Assembly: GCF_027023985.1 (NCBI RefSeq)
Contig: NZ_JALVTW010000025.1
Coordinates: forward strand, 20,615 to 84,614
Origin: Persephonella sp.
Lineage (GTDB): Bacteria > Aquificota > Aquificia > Aquificales > Hydrogenothermaceae
Length of the DNA stretch: 64,000 nt
Direction of reading: 5' to 3'
The translations under genes and the position numbers were made by a program. How positions within the stretch are numbered: position 1 is the stretch's first letter; each line of letters opens with the position of its first letter. This document shows, one piece after another, positions 1 to 9,504 of this stretch. Below the pieces are notes generated by a model. The model was not told the DNA's origin and did not search any database. It saw only the letters and a program-made list of their open reading frames with translations.

Positions 1-1454
1 TGTATTTTGCCGTAAGTATCCCCATTGTCATCAAAGGAAAAACAGAATTTGCTTTATCTTTATACTCAGATATGCCTCAATTTACGAGTTTTAGAGAAAA
101 CGAAATATTTAGCGAGATTGCAGGGGATATCTCACTTGCTATTAGTTATATAAGAAAAGAACATGATTTATTCAAAAAAGAATACTTTGACGGTTTAACA
201 GGAATTGGTAATAGAAAACTACTATTTAAAAAGTTAGATGAATTAATTTCTGAAAATCACCCATTTTATTTAATCCTTATTGATATATACAACTTCAAAC
301 ATATAAATGAAGTTTATGGAGAAGAAACAGCAGATTTAATACTTAAACAATTTGTGGAAAATCTAAGAAAAGATATAACTGTCCACTTTATCTTTAGAAG
401 TGGTTCAGATGAAGTTGCTATTATATATACAGGTGATGATATAGTTAACTTCCTAAATAAATTAAAATCTATCATCCAGACGCCAATCAATATAAAAGGT
501 AATCTAATAAATCTTGATGTTAATATGGCTGTGGTTGAATATCCTAAAGATGCAAAATACAGGATGGAACTGATTCTGAAAGTTGAGAGAACACTTGAAA
601 TGGCAAAAAAAGAAGGTAGAAACACAATAAGATTCTTTAATGAAGAAGAGTATAAAAAAACAAGAAATTTTCTTTCTATGGAAGAAATTATAGAAAAAGC
701 AATAAAAGAAGATCTATTTTTTATAAATCTTCAACCTATAGTTTCTTTTGCAACAGGAGAGGTTGTTGCAGCAGAAACTCTTATCAGACTGAAGGATGAA
801 AACGGTAATTATATATCTCCTGCAGATTTTATACCTGTTGCTGAACAGACAGGTCAGATTGTTTTAATAGATGACCTTGTAATAAGAAAAGTAAGTAAAA
901 TCATATCCCAGTGGAAAAAGGAAAATCTGAAACCCGTTAAGATTTCTATTAATGTAACCCCATCAAATATCAAAAATTTAGTTGAAACATTTCACCATAA
1001 AAATCTCAATTACAATAACTCAGGATTTTCCCCAGAAGAGATAGAGAATCTGAAAAATTACGTAATTTTTGAACTGACAGAAAGGGAGTTTGTAGAGATA
1101 GCAGAAAATAAAAAAGAAATAGAAATTTTAAGGGAATTAGGATTTGAGATAGCTATAGATGATTTTGGAACAGGATACTCAAATCTGAACTATCTGGCAG
1201 AGACAGATATAGATTTTATAAAGATAGATATCTATTTTGTTAGAAATATGCTTTCCAATGAAAAAATATATAGATTGGTTAAATCTATAATAAATATTGC
1301 AAAAATATTTGATATCAAAACTATAGCTGAAGGTGTGGAAAATACAGAAGAATACACAGCCCTAAAAGAGCTGGGCTGCGATTTTTATCAGGGATACCAT
1401 TTCTGTAAACCTGTTCTCCCTGAAGAGTTCAAAAAATATCTCAAAAAAGCCTAA
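1..1454 (+). CDS. GAF-GGDEF-EAL cyclic-di-GMP protein (5' partial)
   Basis: The reading frame is open from the first complete codon at base 3, so the ATG at base 72 is internal and the gene starts outside the window. The residues before and after that Met look like the end of a GAF sensor domain (a PIVIKGK strand, then a final helix). Numbering from the Met at 72, a GGDEF-like domain spans about 38-195 and an EAL domain about 200-458. The GGDEF signature reads GSDEV (111-115), so cyclase activity is doubtful. The EAL signature reads ETL (235-237), and the AIDDFGTGYS and AEGVE motifs are kept, so c-di-GMP phosphodiesterase activity is plausible. No transmembrane segment is visible in the part present. 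Its last 4 bases overlap the convergent bioA. Confidence 0.9.
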   Translation, partial: YFAVSIPIVIKGKTEFALSLYSDMPQFTSFRENEIFSEIAGDISLAISYIRKEHDLFKKEYFDGLTGIGNRKLLFKKLDELISENHPFYLILIDIYNFKHINEVYGEETADLILKQFVENLRKDITVHFIFRSGSDEVAIIYTGDDIVNFLNKLKSIIQTPINIKGNLINLDVNMAVVEYPKDAKYRMELILKVERTLEMAKKEGRNTIRFFNEEEYKKTRNFLSMEEIIEKAIKEDLFFINLQPIVSFATGEVVAAETLIRLKDENGNYISPADFIPVAEQTGQIVLIDDLVIRKVSKIISQWKKENLKPVKISINVTPSNIKNLVETFHHKNLNYNNSGFSPEEIENLKNYVIFELTEREFVEIAENKKEIEILRELGFEIAIDDFGTGYSNLNYLAETDIDFIKIDIYFVRNMLSNEKIYRLVKSIINIAKIFDIKTIAEGVENTEEYTALKELGCDFYQGYHFCKPVLPEEFKKYLKKA

Positions 1455-2812
1455 TCTTCCAGTGTTTTTATACTTTCTTTTAACATATCTAAGAAATAAT
1501 TTAGCTCATCCTCAGATATAACAAGAGGAGGCATTATTACCATAACATCTCCAAGAGGTCTTACCCATATACCTCTTTTGAGCATTTCTTTTGCCACCTT
1601 AAAGCCTATTCTTTCTCCATAAGGGAAAGGTTCCATCTTTTCTTTGTCTTTTACCAGTTCAATACCAGCCATAAATCCGTATTGCCTAACATCCCCTACA
1701 TGCTTCAATTCCCAGAACTCTTTTAACCTTTCTTCTAACAGCTTTATTTTAGGCTGAAGTTTTTTTAATGTTTGTTCTTCCTCAAATACTTCAAGGTTTG
1801 CTATAGCTACATTGCAGGCTATTGGGTTTCCTGTGTAAGTATGTCCGTGGTAAAAATGTTTCGCTTCTCCAAATTCTCCTAAAAAGGCATTGAATATCTC
1901 ATCTGTTACAAGGGTGGCTGCAAGGGGAAGATATCCGCCTGTTATGCCTTTGCCAAGAGCCATTATATCCGGCTCAATTCCTTCCTTTTCGGAGGCAAAC
2001 ATATATCCAGACCTTCCAAAGCCTGTTGCAACCTCATCAACAATCATGAGAATGTTATACTCATCACATATTCTTCTGACTTCTTTTAAGTATCCCTTAG
2101 GGAAAGGAAGAATTCCTGCTGCTCCCTGCACTCCTGCCTCAAGGACAAATGCAGCTATCTCCTGATGATTTTTGAATATAAATTCTTCAACCTCTTCTAT
2201 AAGAAGTTTTGTTGTGTCATATTCAAGGGCTTTTTCCCTCCCGACTTTTTTAACAGCCTCAAGATACGGAGAAGGCATTTTATAAACATCAAAAAGAAGA
2301 GGCTTATATTTTTCATGGAATATGTTTATACCACCTACAGAAACACTTCCTATAGTATCCCCGTGATAAGCTTCAGACAGAGTTACAAACTTATTTTTTT
2401 GTTTTTCCCCTTTGTTGTGCCAGTAGTGGTATGCAATCTTTATGGCAATTTCCATTGCCTCAGCACCATCTTCAGAGTAGAAAACCTTTGTAAGTTTAGG
2501 AGGAGTTATCTCCACAAGATTTTTGGCAAAGACTATTGCAGGGACATTAGAAGCACCAAGGGTGGTAAAATGAGCTATCTTTTGAACCTGCTCAATAACA
2601 GCCTGATTGAGTTTTGGATGGTTATGCCCATGAACATTACACCATAGAGAAGCAACACCGTCTAAATATTTATTCCCGTATATATCATATACATAAACAC
2701 CTTCGCCCCTTTCAACAATAACATTTTCTTCTTCCCTGTAAACTTTCATCTGTGTAAATGGATGCCAGAAATACTCCTTATCCCACTCCTCAAGATATTT
2801 TCTGTTCAGCAT
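1451..2812 (-). CDS. bioA: Adenosylmethionine-8-amino-7-oxononanoate aminotransferase (BioA)
   Basis: This is a class III PLP aminotransferase of 453 residues, the usual BioA length. It transfers the amino group of S-adenosylmethionine to KAPA, giving DAPA in biotin synthesis. Visible features are the N-terminal FWHPFTQM segment typical of BioA, the EDGAEAMEIAIK substrate/cofactor region, the DEVATGFGRSG PLP-aspartate motif and the ALGKGITGGY segment with the Schiff-base lysine. The ATG start is preceded on its strand by a strong AGGAGG ribosome-binding site. No other bio gene is in the window, so it is a single-gene unit here. It overlaps the upstream GGDEF-EAL gene tail to tail by 4 bp, leaving no room for a terminator between them. 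Confidence 0.95.
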   Translation of the reverse strand: MLNRKYLEEWDKEYFWHPFTQMKVYREEENVIVERGEGVYVYDIYGNKYLDGVASLWCNVHGHNHPKLNQAVIEQVQKIAHFTTLGASNVPAIVFAKNLVEITPPKLTKVFYSEDGAEAMEIAIKIAYHYWHNKGEKQKNKFVTLSEAYHGDTIGSVSVGGINIFHEKYKPLLFDVYKMPSPYLEAVKKVGREKALEYDTTKLLIEEVEEFIFKNHQEIAAFVLEAGVQGAAGILPFPKGYLKEVRRICDEYNILMIVDEVATGFGRSGYMFASEKEGIEPDIMALGKGITGGYLPLAATLVTDEIFNAFLGEFGEAKHFYHGHTYTGNPIACNVAIANLEVFEEEQTLKKLQPKIKLLEERLKEFWELKHVGDVRQYGFMAGIELVKDKEKMEPFPYGERIGFKVAKEMLKRGIWVRPLGDVMVIMPPLVISEDELNYFLDMLKESIKTLED

Positions 2813-2927
2813 GTTTCCTCCTGTATTGATAAATATTAATTTTTTCTGTGGACGAATTTAGTATCCTTAAATTATATTTAAAAACGAAGGAAGATGTTGT
2901 GCAATACTTAAATTACTAAGGATTTAG

Positions 2928-4457
2928 ATGAACTTTATTAAAATTTATAAAAGAGAAATTCTATACGCTGTAATTATCTTTATTTTCCTTAGTTTTATAG
3001 GTGTTTTTATTTCTTACAAATTTTATATTCAGAGTGAGCAAAACTTTATAGATAGAGCATTAAAGACCAATAAATATATAATCCTATCTGAATTAAATTC
3101 CCTTACTGATATGTCAGATATTACTTATGACATAAGAATTAATCAACCTGATGTTCTACTTCTTATGTATATGGCCAATCATACCAAAGCTAAAAATACT
3201 TATCGGATACAGCTTTATAAAAAACTTTTGCCTGTGTATAAATCTTTAAAAAAACATGGCATTCGCCAACTACACTTTCACCTTCCTGGTTCCATAAGCT
3301 TTTTGAGATTTCATAAGCCTGATAAATACGAGGATTCCTTAGAAGGAATTAGATACACTATAGACCTTGTAAACAAAACTAAAAAAGTAGTTCGAGGATT
3401 TGAAGAGGGTAGAATATTTAATGGATTTCGGAATGTTTACCCGCTTTTTTATGAAAATGAGTTTATTGGAACCGTTGAAATATCTTTTTCTGCTGTTCCT
3501 GCAATAAAATCCTTAAACTATTTACATTTAGGATTTTATGGATTTCTAATCAGAAATGATTTGATTACCAAAAAAGTCTGGAAAGAAGAAAGAATACATT
3601 ACATCCCTTCAAAAGCTATTCAGGAATATAGCTGGGATAAAAAAGTGTTATTTGCAATCTTAGGAAATAAAGACAAAATTAAAACTTTACGGCATCTTGA
3701 AACTATATTAAAAGGTAAATTGCCAAAAGTTATAAAAAAAGATATTGCATTAAGAATTTCATACAACGGAAAAGATTATCTTGCTTTCTTTATTCCTGTC
3801 AAAAATGTTAAAGGTGAATATGCTGCAGCTTTTGCCGGTTTTGTCCCAGAAGTATTTTTCAAAAAGAATCACCACAAATTCATATTTATGGGAATATCTG
3901 CTATAGGTTTCAACTTTTTTTTAGCCCTACTTATTTTTATACTACTTAAAAAAGATAAAGACTCTAAATTATCCCTTGAGAAAAAATCAATAGTAGACCC
4001 TTTAACAGGACTTTTGAATAGAAGGGGTTTCTATAAATTATCTGAGTCAATTGTTGCGGCTGCAGAAAGGAAAAACAGACCTGTTTCTCTTATGTTTGCA
4101 GATATTGACCATTTCAAACAGATTAATGATAAGCATGGACATCATATAGGGGATAGGATTCTAAAAGAATTTGCAAGAATATTACGTTCAAATTTAAGAA
4201 AAAGCGATATTATCTCCAGATGGGGAGGAGAAGAATTTTTAATTCTTTTAAATGATACAGACACCCAGCAGGCCAAAAAAGTTGCCGAAAAAATTAGAAA
4301 AATTGTTGAAGACTCTCAAACCTCCCCTAAATTTACTGTCAGCTTTGGAGTTACTCAGAAAAGAAAAGAAGAAAAATTAGATTCTGCTATTGAAAGAGCT
4401 GATAAGTTATTGTATAAGGCCAAAACAACAGGCAGAAATAAAGTAGTTTCAGACTGA
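2928..4457 (+). CDS. Membrane diguanylate cyclase with double-Cache-like sensor
   Basis: The protein has 509 residues. An N-terminal membrane helix (about 12-32) is followed by a large extracytoplasmic sensor (about 35-318), a second helix (about 322-343) and a C-terminal GGDEF domain (about 350-508). The sensor carries the HFHLPGSISFLRFHKP stretch and a later YPLFYENEFIGTVE strand, which resemble the double-Cache_3 type ligand-binding domains of chemoreceptors. The cyclase signature is GGEEF, preceded at the expected five-residue spacing by RKSD, a match to the RxxD product-inhibition I-site. It should therefore be an active, feedback-inhibited c-di-GMP synthase responding to an external small molecule. 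An AAGGAT sequence just before the ATG can serve as ribosome-binding site. The ligand cannot be told from sequence. Confidence 0.92.
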   Translation: MNFIKIYKREILYAVIIFIFLSFIGVFISYKFYIQSEQNFIDRALKTNKYIILSELNSLTDMSDITYDIRINQPDVLLLMYMANHTKAKNTYRIQLYKKLLPVYKSLKKHGIRQLHFHLPGSISFLRFHKPDKYEDSLEGIRYTIDLVNKTKKVVRGFEEGRIFNGFRNVYPLFYENEFIGTVEISFSAVPAIKSLNYLHLGFYGFLIRNDLITKKVWKEERIHYIPSKAIQEYSWDKKVLFAILGNKDKIKTLRHLETILKGKLPKVIKKDIALRISYNGKDYLAFFIPVKNVKGEYAAAFAGFVPEVFFKKNHHKFIFMGISAIGFNFFLALLIFILLKKDKDSKLSLEKKSIVDPLTGLLNRRGFYKLSESIVAAAERKNRPVSLMFADIDHFKQINDKHGHHIGDRILKEFARILRSNLRKSDIISRWGGEEFLILLNDTDTQQAKKVAEKIRKIVEDSQTSPKFTVSFGVTQKRKEEKLDSAIERADKLLYKAKTTGRNKVVSD

Positions 4458-4537
4458 TTTTCTCTGAGCTTTCTCATACCTGAAAACCTTAAAAATAAAC
4501 ATACTGTAGTCAATTTATATAAGAAAAGGAGAGAAAT

Positions 4538-5191
4538 ATGATAAGGGAAGAAAATATTTATATGGTCATAAAAACGGAAAATGGAGAGAAAAGATTTGGC
4601 TGGGTTTTTTCAGAGGGTTATCCTAAGGGGGCTTCTGAATATTTCATCGCAACAGAGGAGATAATAAAGGATAAAGAAAATCCCTTAAAATATTTAAAAA
4701 CAGTCAAATGGGCAATATATAGCGGGAAAACCGGAGAAAAATTAACACAGGATTTTGATTGGATTTCTCCGCTGGGGCTGGTAAAAGGGCAATCTCCATA
4801 CTTCAGAGGAACATTAAATGGCAAAGATGCTTTATTTTCTCTGGAGGGACAAAAAACGGACTGGTTTGAAAAAATCAGGGATAGAGGAGCTTTAACAGGA
4901 GAAAGTAATTACTACTGGGGCAAGAAAAGTGGATATTTTGCCCTTTACGATATAATAACAGGAGAAAAGCTTACCGAAGATTTTAAATCCTCTGTTATAG
5001 CAGGGGCTTTGGTTGGAAAATCAGAAAACCTTATTGTAGGCAGCTACGGAGACGAAATATTTTTTATACTTGATATAAAAACAGGGGAAAAACTTACTCC
5101 GGATTTTGATGAGCATAAATTAATAGAAATATTAAAACATGGGGATTTAGAAAGAGCAGTAAAGGAGCTTAACAATGGAAAAAATACTTAA
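4538..5191 (+). CDS. Uncharacterised repeat protein (TGEKLTxDF repeats)
   Basis: A 217-residue protein of unknown function without signal peptide or membrane helix. It shows an internal repeat: TGEKLTQDF at 65-73, TGEKLTEDF at 141-149 and TGEKLTPDF at 182-190, each preceded by a hydrophobic strand such as ALYDI or FILDI. A degraded copy (ALFSLEGQKTDWF, 98-110) fills the gap, giving a period of roughly 40 residues. This pattern suggests tandem beta-hairpin modules, loosely like WG repeats or a partial propeller. The ATG has a good upstream AAGGAGAG. Its 3' end overlaps the next gene by 17 bp, so the two are probably co-translated. The coupling to an alarmone-type hydrolase is the only hint at its role. 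Confidence 0.75.
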   Translation: MIREENIYMVIKTENGEKRFGWVFSEGYPKGASEYFIATEEIIKDKENPLKYLKTVKWAIYSGKTGEKLTQDFDWISPLGLVKGQSPYFRGTLNGKDALFSLEGQKTDWFEKIRDRGALTGESNYYWGKKSGYFALYDIITGEKLTEDFKSSVIAGALVGKSENLIVGSYGDEIFFILDIKTGEKLTPDFDEHKLIEILKHGDLERAVKELNNGKNT

Positions 5192-5723
5192 AGCTGCAGA
5201 GTTTGCCAATGAAGCCCATAAACACCAGAAAAGAAAATCAACAGACCTGCCTTATATAACACATCCTTTATCTGTGGGTCTGATACTGTCTAAATTCGGT
5301 GCAGAAGAGGATGAAATAATAGCAGGCTTGCTCCATGATGTTATAGAGGATACAGAATATACCTATGAAGATATCAAAAATGAATTTGGTCAAAAAATAG
5401 CGGATATTGTTCTTGAACTTTCTGAAGAAAAGGAACTTCCATGGGAAGAAAGGAAGAAAAAGCATATTGAACATCTAAAACAGGCTGATATTTCAACCAA
5501 AAGGGTTGCCCTTGCAGATAAACTGGCAAATCTATACAGCATAAAACACGAGCTTAAAGAACACGGAGAAAACCTGTGGAATAGGTTCAACAGAGGAAAA
5601 GAACAACAAAAATGGTATTATACCTCAATGGTTGAAGCCTGTGGCGGCGGTATAGAAGATGAAGTAATAAAAAAGCTTTATGAAGAGGCACAAAAGGTTT
5701 TAAAAGAAATATTTGCTGATTAA
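5175..5723 (+). CDS. HD-domain hydrolase of the SpoT/MESH1 type
   Basis: A 182-residue single-domain HD phosphohydrolase. The N-terminus (AHKHQKRKS followed by PYITHP), the LLHDVIEDT metal-binding motif at about 54-62 and the ADKLANL motif match the hydrolase half of RelA/SpoT proteins and the small alarmone hydrolases. No synthetase or TGS/ACT regulatory domain follows, so if it acts on (p)ppGpp it would only degrade it. An AAAGGAG site precedes the ATG inside the upstream gene, and the 17-bp overlap implies translational coupling to the repeat protein. It ends 4 bp inside the convergent nuoF. The nucleotide substrate is inferred from the family and could differ. Confidence 0.85.
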   Translation: MEKILKAAEFANEAHKHQKRKSTDLPYITHPLSVGLILSKFGAEEDEIIAGLLHDVIEDTEYTYEDIKNEFGQKIADIVLELSEEKELPWEERKKKHIEHLKQADISTKRVALADKLANLYSIKHELKEHGENLWNRFNRGKEQQKWYYTSMVEACGGGIEDEVIKKLYEEAQKVLKEIFAD

Positions 5724-7009
5724 CCGAAGCATACCTTACAGGTTTTATTCAGATGTGCCTCAAATTCTTCAGGGAATTTCTTCAAAGCATCTGCTATGGC
5801 GTTAGGAGCAGAAAAACCAAGTCCACATATAGAGTTTGCAGGTATATTTTTTGCAAGATGTTTTAAATATTCTAAATCTTTTTGTGTAGCAGTTCCTTCT
5901 TTTAGCTTTTTCATGATAACATGTTGCTCATAGGTTCCGACTCTACAAGGTGTGCACTTTCCACAGCTTTCATGATGAAAGAAGTTTGTTATTACAAGTA
6001 AGGCATCAATTATACAGTCATCCTCATCTAAAACTATTGTTGTTCCTGTTCCACCAAATCCTTTAGGAGAGTAGTCCATAGGTGTATCAAGTTCATCTGC
6101 AGAATACACTCCCAATGCACCGGCAAAAACGGCTTTAATCTTCTTGCCATCTTTTACGCCACCGGCCATTTCTATAAGCTCATTAAGGGTAATATCCATA
6201 GTAGATTCATAAACACCAGGTTTGTTTACCTTCCCGCTTACAGGGAATAATTTGGGGCCAAAAAATCCGGCAGGACCAATATTCATAAAATGTGCTTCAT
6301 AGGTAACAATAATCGGGATATTGGATAATGTTTCCACATTATTAACAACTGTAGGTTTACCGTATAAACCAACCTGTGCAGGATAAGGAGGTCTTAGTCT
6401 TGGGTGACCTCTTTTTCCTTCCAGACTCTCAAGCAGTGCAGTTTCTTCACCGCAAATATATGCTCCTGCTCCTCTGTAAACCTTTATATCAAAGGAAAAA
6501 TCAGTTCCGAGGATATTTTCACCTAAAAATCCATGCTCTTTTGCTTCCTGTATGGCATTTTCCAGTATGAGATATCCTGCAGGATATTCTCCTCTGATAT
6601 ATATGTATCCCTCTTTTGCACCAAGGGCATATCCGGCAATAATCATACCTTCTAAAAGCAGATGAGGGTCTCTTTCTATGATTATTCTATCTTTGAATGT
6701 TCCCGGTTCTGATTCATCTGCATTACAGACAAGATATCTTGGAGGAGGATTCATTAAAGCAAAACGCCATTTTCTACCTGTTGGGAAACCTGCACCACCT
6801 CTTCCCCTGAGGGTGCTTTCCTCAACCAGAACAACTATATCCTCCGGTGTAAATTTTGTGAGGGCTTTTTTTAATGCAGAGTATCCCCCTGTTGTTACAT
6901 ATTCCTCTATATCAACTGTCCTGTTTTCTTTTGCTCTTCTAAGCAGCAGGTTCAGATTACTTTCAACATGTATCTCAGGTAGTCTTGGAATTTTATCCCT
7001 TATACTCAT
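5720..7009 (-). CDS. nuoF: NADH-quinone oxidoreductase subunit F (NuoF)
   Basis: A 429-residue NADH- and FMN-binding subunit of complex I. The glycine-rich GRGGAGFPTGRKW motif binds NADH, GAGAYICGEETAL and the following GKRGHPRLRPPYP belong to the FMN site, and CGKCTPCRVGT plus a later NSICGLG cysteine bind a 4Fe-4S cluster. It accepts a hydride from NADH and passes electrons to the iron-sulfur chain. It overlaps nuoE by a single base in the same orientation. The rest of the nuo genes are not in the window, and the same NuoE/F pair is also used by some NAD-linked hydrogenases and formate dehydrogenases, so the partner complex is not proven here. Confidence 0.95.
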   Translation of the reverse strand: MSIRDKIPRLPEIHVESNLNLLLRRAKENRTVDIEEYVTTGGYSALKKALTKFTPEDIVVLVEESTLRGRGGAGFPTGRKWRFALMNPPPRYLVCNADESEPGTFKDRIIIERDPHLLLEGMIIAGYALGAKEGYIYIRGEYPAGYLILENAIQEAKEHGFLGENILGTDFSFDIKVYRGAGAYICGEETALLESLEGKRGHPRLRPPYPAQVGLYGKPTVVNNVETLSNIPIIVTYEAHFMNIGPAGFFGPKLFPVSGKVNKPGVYESTMDITLNELIEMAGGVKDGKKIKAVFAGALGVYSADELDTPMDYSPKGFGGTGTTIVLDEDDCIIDALLVITNFFHHESCGKCTPCRVGTYEQHVIMKKLKEGTATQKDLEYLKHLAKNIPANSICGLGFSAPNAIADALKKFPEEFEAHLNKTCKVCFG

Positions 7010-7494
7010 TACTCATACCTGCCAAGGATTTCTTCTATCTGCTCTTCGGTTTTTATATTGCTTCCGTCATAAAGGTCATCATTTATTAAAAATGCAGGTG
7101 CAATACCGCAACTTCCTATACACTCAACTAATTCAATATACCATTTTCCGTCTGGACTACTTTTTCCTATATCTGCTCCGGTTTTCTTTTTTATCATCTC
7201 AAGGATATTCTGATATCTGGCAAGATGGCAGGGCAGATTCCTGCAGATTCTTATATGATTTCTTGCGTTCTTTTTATATCTGAACATATCGTAGAAGGTT
7301 ACTATACCTTCTATATCTGCAAGGGGCACATGAAGATATTCTGATAGCTCTTCTATAGCCTGCTGGGGAATATCCCTATAAATATCAAGGATTTTATGCA
7401 GTGCTGGAATAATACACTGCTCCTTCAAAGGAAATCTTTCCCTGCACTTTTTTATCTCAGCAATAATCTGCTCATTTAAATATTTAAATTCCAT
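7009..7494 (-). CDS. nuoE: NADH-quinone oxidoreductase subunit E (NuoE)
   Basis: A 161-residue thioredoxin-like 2Fe-2S protein, the normal partner of NuoF. The cluster ligands are visible as CRNLPC (two Cys four residues apart) and later CIGSC (two Cys three residues apart). The N-terminal helical part with IPALHKILDIYRDIP is typical of the family. It is the first gene of a nuoE-nuoF pair, with metG ending 12 bp upstream on the same strand, so all three may share a transcript. The electron acceptor complex cannot be identified in this window. Confidence 0.94.
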   Translation of the reverse strand: MEFKYLNEQIIAEIKKCRERFPLKEQCIIPALHKILDIYRDIPQQAIEELSEYLHVPLADIEGIVTFYDMFRYKKNARNHIRICRNLPCHLARYQNILEMIKKKTGADIGKSSPDGKWYIELVECIGSCGIAPAFLINDDLYDGSNIKTEEQIEEILGRYE

Positions 7495-7506
7495 TTACTA
7501 CCCCGT

Positions 7507-9408
<1,902 letters not shown>

Positions 9409-9427
9409 TTACAACCTCATTTTGTTT

Positions 9428-9437
9428 ATTATAAGCA
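9428..9437 (-). promoter_or_regulatory. Candidate -10 region for metG
   Basis: On the minus strand this reads TGCTTATAAT, a perfect -10 hexamer about 20 bp before the metG start codon. The same decamer occurs at the tRNA-Leu promoter in this window. No good -35 is seen at standard spacing, so this is a tentative site in a 96-bp divergent intergenic gap. Confidence 0.35.
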
Positions 9438-9504
9438 GTATTAAATTATATAACTGTTTAAATTTTTCCGAAAATGAATATTATTAAAATAAAAACTACT
9501 ATGT

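Noticed and set aside
2165..2647. 160-residue plus-strand frame
   Set aside because: It is antisense to bioA, whose motifs cover the full region.
2861..2925. ATCCTTA and TAAGGAT inverted repeat between bioA and the Cache cyclase
   Set aside because: The arms are only 7 bp, about 50 bp apart, and the second is simply the ribosome-binding region; no support for an operator or a BirA-type site.
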